A stretch of DNA of 15,384 nt from WVWW01 sp041568335 (GTDB lineage: Bacteria; Acidobacteriota; Polarisedimenticolia; Polarisedimenticolales; Polarisedimenticolaceae): NCBI GenBank assembly GCA_041568335.1, contig JBFFZZ010000046.1:1-15384 (forward strand), written 5' to 3'. Positions 12,977 through 15,384 of the stretch are shown one piece after another. The stretch's first letter is position 1, and each line of letters opens with the position of its first letter. Made by a program: the position numbers and the translations under genes. The notes below the pieces were generated by a model. That model ran no database searches, was not told the DNA's origin, and was given only the letters and a program-made list of their open reading frames with translations.

Positions 12977-14161
12977 TTGGAGGCGATCCTCGCGCTTGAA
13001 GATGGCCGGATCTTCCGTGGTCGTTCGTTCGGCGCCGCCGGCGAAAACGCGGGTGAGGTCGTCTTCAACACGTCGATGTGCGGTTATCAGGAGATCCTGA
13101 CCGATCCCTCGTACCGCGGCCAGATCGTCGTCATGACCTGCCCCGAGATCGGCAACTACGGCACCAACGCCGAGGACGAGGAGTCGGGCGCCCCGCACGT
13201 CGCCGGGTTCGTCGTCCGCGAGTGCTCCGTCCTGCCGTCGAGCTGGCGCGCGCACCAGGGACTCCCGCAATACCTCCGCGGGCACCGGATCCCGGGCATC
13301 AGCGGGATCGATACGCGCGCACTCACACGCCACATCCGGACGCGCGGCGCGATGAAGGCGATCGTGTCGAGCGTCGATCGCGATGTCGAGTCGCTCGTGC
13401 GCAAAGCACGCGAGGCCCCCGCGCTGGGGACGTGTCCGCTGGTCAAGGAGGTCAGCTGCACCGAGCCGTACGTCTGGACCCGCGGTGTCGCGGCGGCGTG
13501 GGCGCCGCGGCGCGAAGAACGACCGGGCGGGCCGCGGAGGCCACTGGTCGCGTTCGATTTCGGCATCAAGCGCAACATCCTGCGCTTGCTCCACGACGAA
13601 GGGTTCGACGTCACCGTCGTGCCGGCCGATACGCCGGCGTCCGCCGTGCTCGAGCGACGGCCCGAGGCGGTCTTCCTGTCGAACGGTCCCGGCGATCCGA
13701 CCGAACCCACGTACGCGATCGAGACGGTACGGGGGTTGATCGGGAGGGTTCCGGTCTTCGGCATCTGCCTGGGGCACCAGATCGCGGCACTGGCCCTCGG
13801 GGCGAAGACGTTCAAGCTCAAGTTCGGTCACCGCGGGGCCAACCACCCGGTGATGGATCTGCGCGATTCCCGGGTCGCGGTGACATCTCAGAATCACGGG
13901 TATGCGGTCGATCCGGAGAGCCTCCCGGCGAGCGTCGAGGTGACGCACGTCAACCTCAACGACCAGACCTGCGAAGGATTCATCGACCGGGACACGCGCC
14001 TGTTCGCGGTGCAGTACCACCCCGAGTCCTCGCCGGGCCCGCACGACTCGGTGGGCCTGTTCGGTGAGTTCCGACGCCTGTTGGCGGCACCGCAGCGGAC
14101 CACGCGTCCGCTACGCACGAGATCGAGCTCCCCCGGAACGACCGTTGGAGATGCTCCATGA
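12977..14161 (+). CDS. carA: Carbamoyl-phosphate synthase small (glutaminase) subunit
   Basis: Hydrolyses glutamine and passes ammonia to CarB for carbamoyl phosphate, used in pyrimidine and arginine synthesis. With the TTG at 12977 the protein has 394 residues and begins MEAILALEDGRIFRG, as CarA proteins do; a TTG at 12959 would add six residues. The N-terminal CPSase domain has VVFNTSMCGYQEILTDPSY and PEIGNYGTN. The C-terminal class I glutaminase domain carries the triad C264 (FGICLGHQ), H348 and E350 (YHPESSPGPHD), each five below E. coli numbering. The last 20 or so residues after the usual end are a Thr/Arg/Ser/Pro-rich tail. The TGA stop overlaps the ATG of the next gene (ATGA). carB, which often follows, is not adjacent, so it must lie elsewhere. 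Confidence 0.94.
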   Translation: MEAILALEDGRIFRGRSFGAAGENAGEVVFNTSMCGYQEILTDPSYRGQIVVMTCPEIGNYGTNAEDEESGAPHVAGFVVRECSVLPSSWRAHQGLPQYLRGHRIPGISGIDTRALTRHIRTRGAMKAIVSSVDRDVESLVRKAREAPALGTCPLVKEVSCTEPYVWTRGVAAAWAPRREERPGGPRRPLVAFDFGIKRNILRLLHDEGFDVTVVPADTPASAVLERRPEAVFLSNGPGDPTEPTYAIETVRGLIGRVPVFGICLGHQIAALALGAKTFKLKFGHRGANHPVMDLRDSRVAVTSQNHGYAVDPESLPASVEVTHVNLNDQTCEGFIDRDTRLFAVQYHPESSPGPHDSVGLFGEFRRLLAAPQRTTRPLRTRSSSPGTTVGDAP

Positions 14162-15303
14162 CCGATTGGAAATCCTCGCTGCGCGCGGATCCGATCCCGT
14201 GGTTGCTGGACAACGCCTGCGCGTCGACGCGCTACCGCGTCATGACCGAGCTGCTGGAGATGCGGCGCGACGATCCCGATGTGAAGAAGACCCGCGGCGA
14301 GGCCTTCGACTACAAGGTGGGCGCGCAGCTCGCACGGTTGCAACGCAAGGACGGAACCTGGGGCGGCAACCTGCACGCCGGCGACCCGCGGAAGTACACA
14401 CCGAGCGTCGAGAACTCGCTGTGGCGGATGTTCGAGTTCGGGTGGAACCGCGACACCAAGCCCGTGCGCAACGCCGCCAAGACGCTGCGTGGCTTCATGA
14501 CCGCGAAGGCCGATCTCAAGTTCTTCGAGTTCGCCAAGGCGATCAAGGCGGACGAGCGTCGTGAGCGCTTCTACCGCTGGTTTCTGCGCATCCTCGCGCT
14601 GGGCCTGCTCACCCGGGCCGGCTATACGGAAGAGCGCAATCGCACCGCGGTGTTGGAGCTGCTCGATCTGACCGCCGGTTTTGTCGACAACCCTGCGTCC
14701 CGCAACCCGGTGGAGGAGATCGGAGCGTCGCTCCCGTTGATCCGCTACGAGGCCTGGAACCAGGGCTACCCGTTCTTCCCCGATCTCTACACGACCCTCG
14801 TCTTCGCGCACTCCGCCTGGCTGCTCCGGGGCGAGCTGGCCAAGATGCGGCTGAAGAAGATCTTCGATTACATCATGTCGCCGCTGTACCAAGAGCTGGC
14901 ACCCGATCTCGGCCTGGTGCGCACGGCCAAGGGCGCGTTTGCCCGCTCCCACGGCATCAAGCTCCACCCCCTCGAGCACTACCAGAAGAAGGGCCACCTC
15001 GACGAGCTGCTCATCTTTCTCGAGCTGTTCGCGCGACTCGGCCTGATCAACCGCTACCCCGCGCTGATGGCGCAGTTCGAGTGGCTCCAGTCGCAGCAGG
15101 GCAAGGACGGCCGCTGGAATCTGTCCACGAAACAGATGAACGACTCGAGTCGCTGGATCCAGCTGCTACGGATCGAGCGCGACTGGCGCAGCCCCACGCG
15201 CAAGGAGGCGGACCTGACCTTCCGCATGCTGCTGATCCTCAAGCATCAGTGGGAGCGCCAAATCCAGATGCTCGGGCGCCGCGACGACTCCTACCCGATC
15301 TGA
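14158..15303 (+). CDS. Uncharacterised alpha/alpha-toroid protein with QW-like repeats
   Basis: Function unknown; 381 residues. The N-terminal DPIPWLLDNACASTRYRVM resembles the opening of uncharacterised proteins related to prenyltransferase/squalene-cyclase repeat folds. Two QW-like motifs are visible, QRKDGTW at 62-68 and QSQQGKDGRW at 311-320, each after a helix, as in alpha/alpha-barrel proteins. The body is helical, rich in Leu, Arg, Lys and aromatic residues, with no signal peptide and no clear membrane segment. The DxDD motif of class II terpene cyclases is absent and no zinc site of protein prenyltransferases is obvious, so I would not call it a cyclase. The ATG overlaps the carA stop (ATGA), so it is translationally coupled to carA. 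The gene appears intact, with a TGA stop at 15303, and its codon use matches its neighbours. Confidence 0.8.
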   Translation: MTDWKSSLRADPIPWLLDNACASTRYRVMTELLEMRRDDPDVKKTRGEAFDYKVGAQLARLQRKDGTWGGNLHAGDPRKYTPSVENSLWRMFEFGWNRDTKPVRNAAKTLRGFMTAKADLKFFEFAKAIKADERRERFYRWFLRILALGLLTRAGYTEERNRTAVLELLDLTAGFVDNPASRNPVEEIGASLPLIRYEAWNQGYPFFPDLYTTLVFAHSAWLLRGELAKMRLKKIFDYIMSPLYQELAPDLGLVRTAKGAFARSHGIKLHPLEHYQKKGHLDELLIFLELFARLGLINRYPALMAQFEWLQSQQGKDGRWNLSTKQMNDSSRWIQLLRIERDWRSPTRKEADLTFRMLLILKHQWERQIQMLGRRDDSYPI

Positions 15304-15384
15304 CCCCGTCAACACCCTGGAGCGAGCGGAACGAGACTCGGCGAGTCGAGTCCCGCGAAGTGAAGTGACCTAGACGTGGGCGCG
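15304..15384. other. gene-free tail with GCGAG/CGAGT-type short repeats
   Basis: No gene is visible in these 81 bases. From about 15320 to 15365 the sequence is built of near-repeats of GAGCGAG, ACGAGACTCG, GCGAGTCGAGT and GCGAAGTGAAGTGA. GACTC-GGC-GAGTC can pair, but no T run follows, so it is not a convincing terminator. Similar GCGAG-rich intergenic stretches occur in many GC-rich genomes; the window ends before its extent can be seen. Confidence 0.35.

Noticed and set aside
11989..13071. Minus-strand 360-codon open frame opposite aroF
   Set aside because: The DAHP synthase on the plus strand has all its metal ligands; the antisense product has no family features.
12665..14044. Minus-strand 459-codon open frame opposite carA
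   Set aside because: Antisense shadow of carA, Arg-rich and without domains.
1..15384. Search for CRISPR arrays, insertion sequences, prophage or defence genes
   Set aside because: No regularly spaced repeats, transposase motifs, terminal inverted repeats or defence-family domains are visible; the window reads as stable core chromosome.

Overview
This is a GC-rich bacterial chromosomal segment made almost entirely of housekeeping genes. Many starts are GTG, the gene order is compact, and no mobile element, CRISPR array or defence cassette is visible. The set tRNA-Val / thrS / rpmI / rplT / pheS / pheT / zapB-like / zapA / 6S RNA / rny / ymdB / ispA / tlyA / nadK resembles the order in Acidobacteriota, Deltaproteobacteria-type phyla and Eisenbacteria-like candidate phyla. 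A PheT that lacks its EMAP-type tRNA-binding domain also fits my recollection of Acidobacteriota. That placement is an inference of moderate-to-low confidence; nothing here fixes the phylum.

Layout. From about 11.8 kb leftwards, on the minus strand, runs one long colinear block. A good sigma70-type promoter (11767-11795) leads into tRNA-Val(GAC), thrS, rpmI, rplT, pheS and pheT. Next come two short cell-division genes (a ZapB-like coiled coil and ZapA), then a 355-base gap that folds like 6S RNA, then rny, ymdB, ispA, tlyA and nadK. Several junctions are start/stop overlaps: pheS/pheT, ymdB/ispA and tlyA/nadK. To the right of the divergent control region (11715-11928), on the plus strand, lie a type I-beta DAHP synthase, carA, and an uncharacterised alpha/alpha-toroid protein translationally coupled to carA. 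The last 80 bases hold no gene.

How the genes work together. The left block joins translation (two aminoacyl-tRNA synthetases, two ribosomal proteins, a tRNA, an rRNA methyltransferase), division-ring assembly, RNA turnover and signalling (rny, ymdB, 6S RNA), isoprenoid chain synthesis and NADP supply. The right block feeds aromatic amino acid and carbamoyl phosphate synthesis.

Most notable points: (1) the RNase Y homologue keeps its membrane anchor, coiled coil, KH domain and C-terminal signature, but its HD active site is dismantled (HD to HG, plus other ligands), so it looks like a pseudo-nuclease; (2) PheT lacks the tRNA-binding domain; (3) infC is missing from between thrS and rpmI; (4) an unannotated-type 6S RNA candidate lies between zapA and rny; (5) carA is coupled to an unknown toroid protein, with no carB beside it. 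I see no clear novel multi-gene system; the dead RNase Y next to an intact YmdB is the most promising lead.
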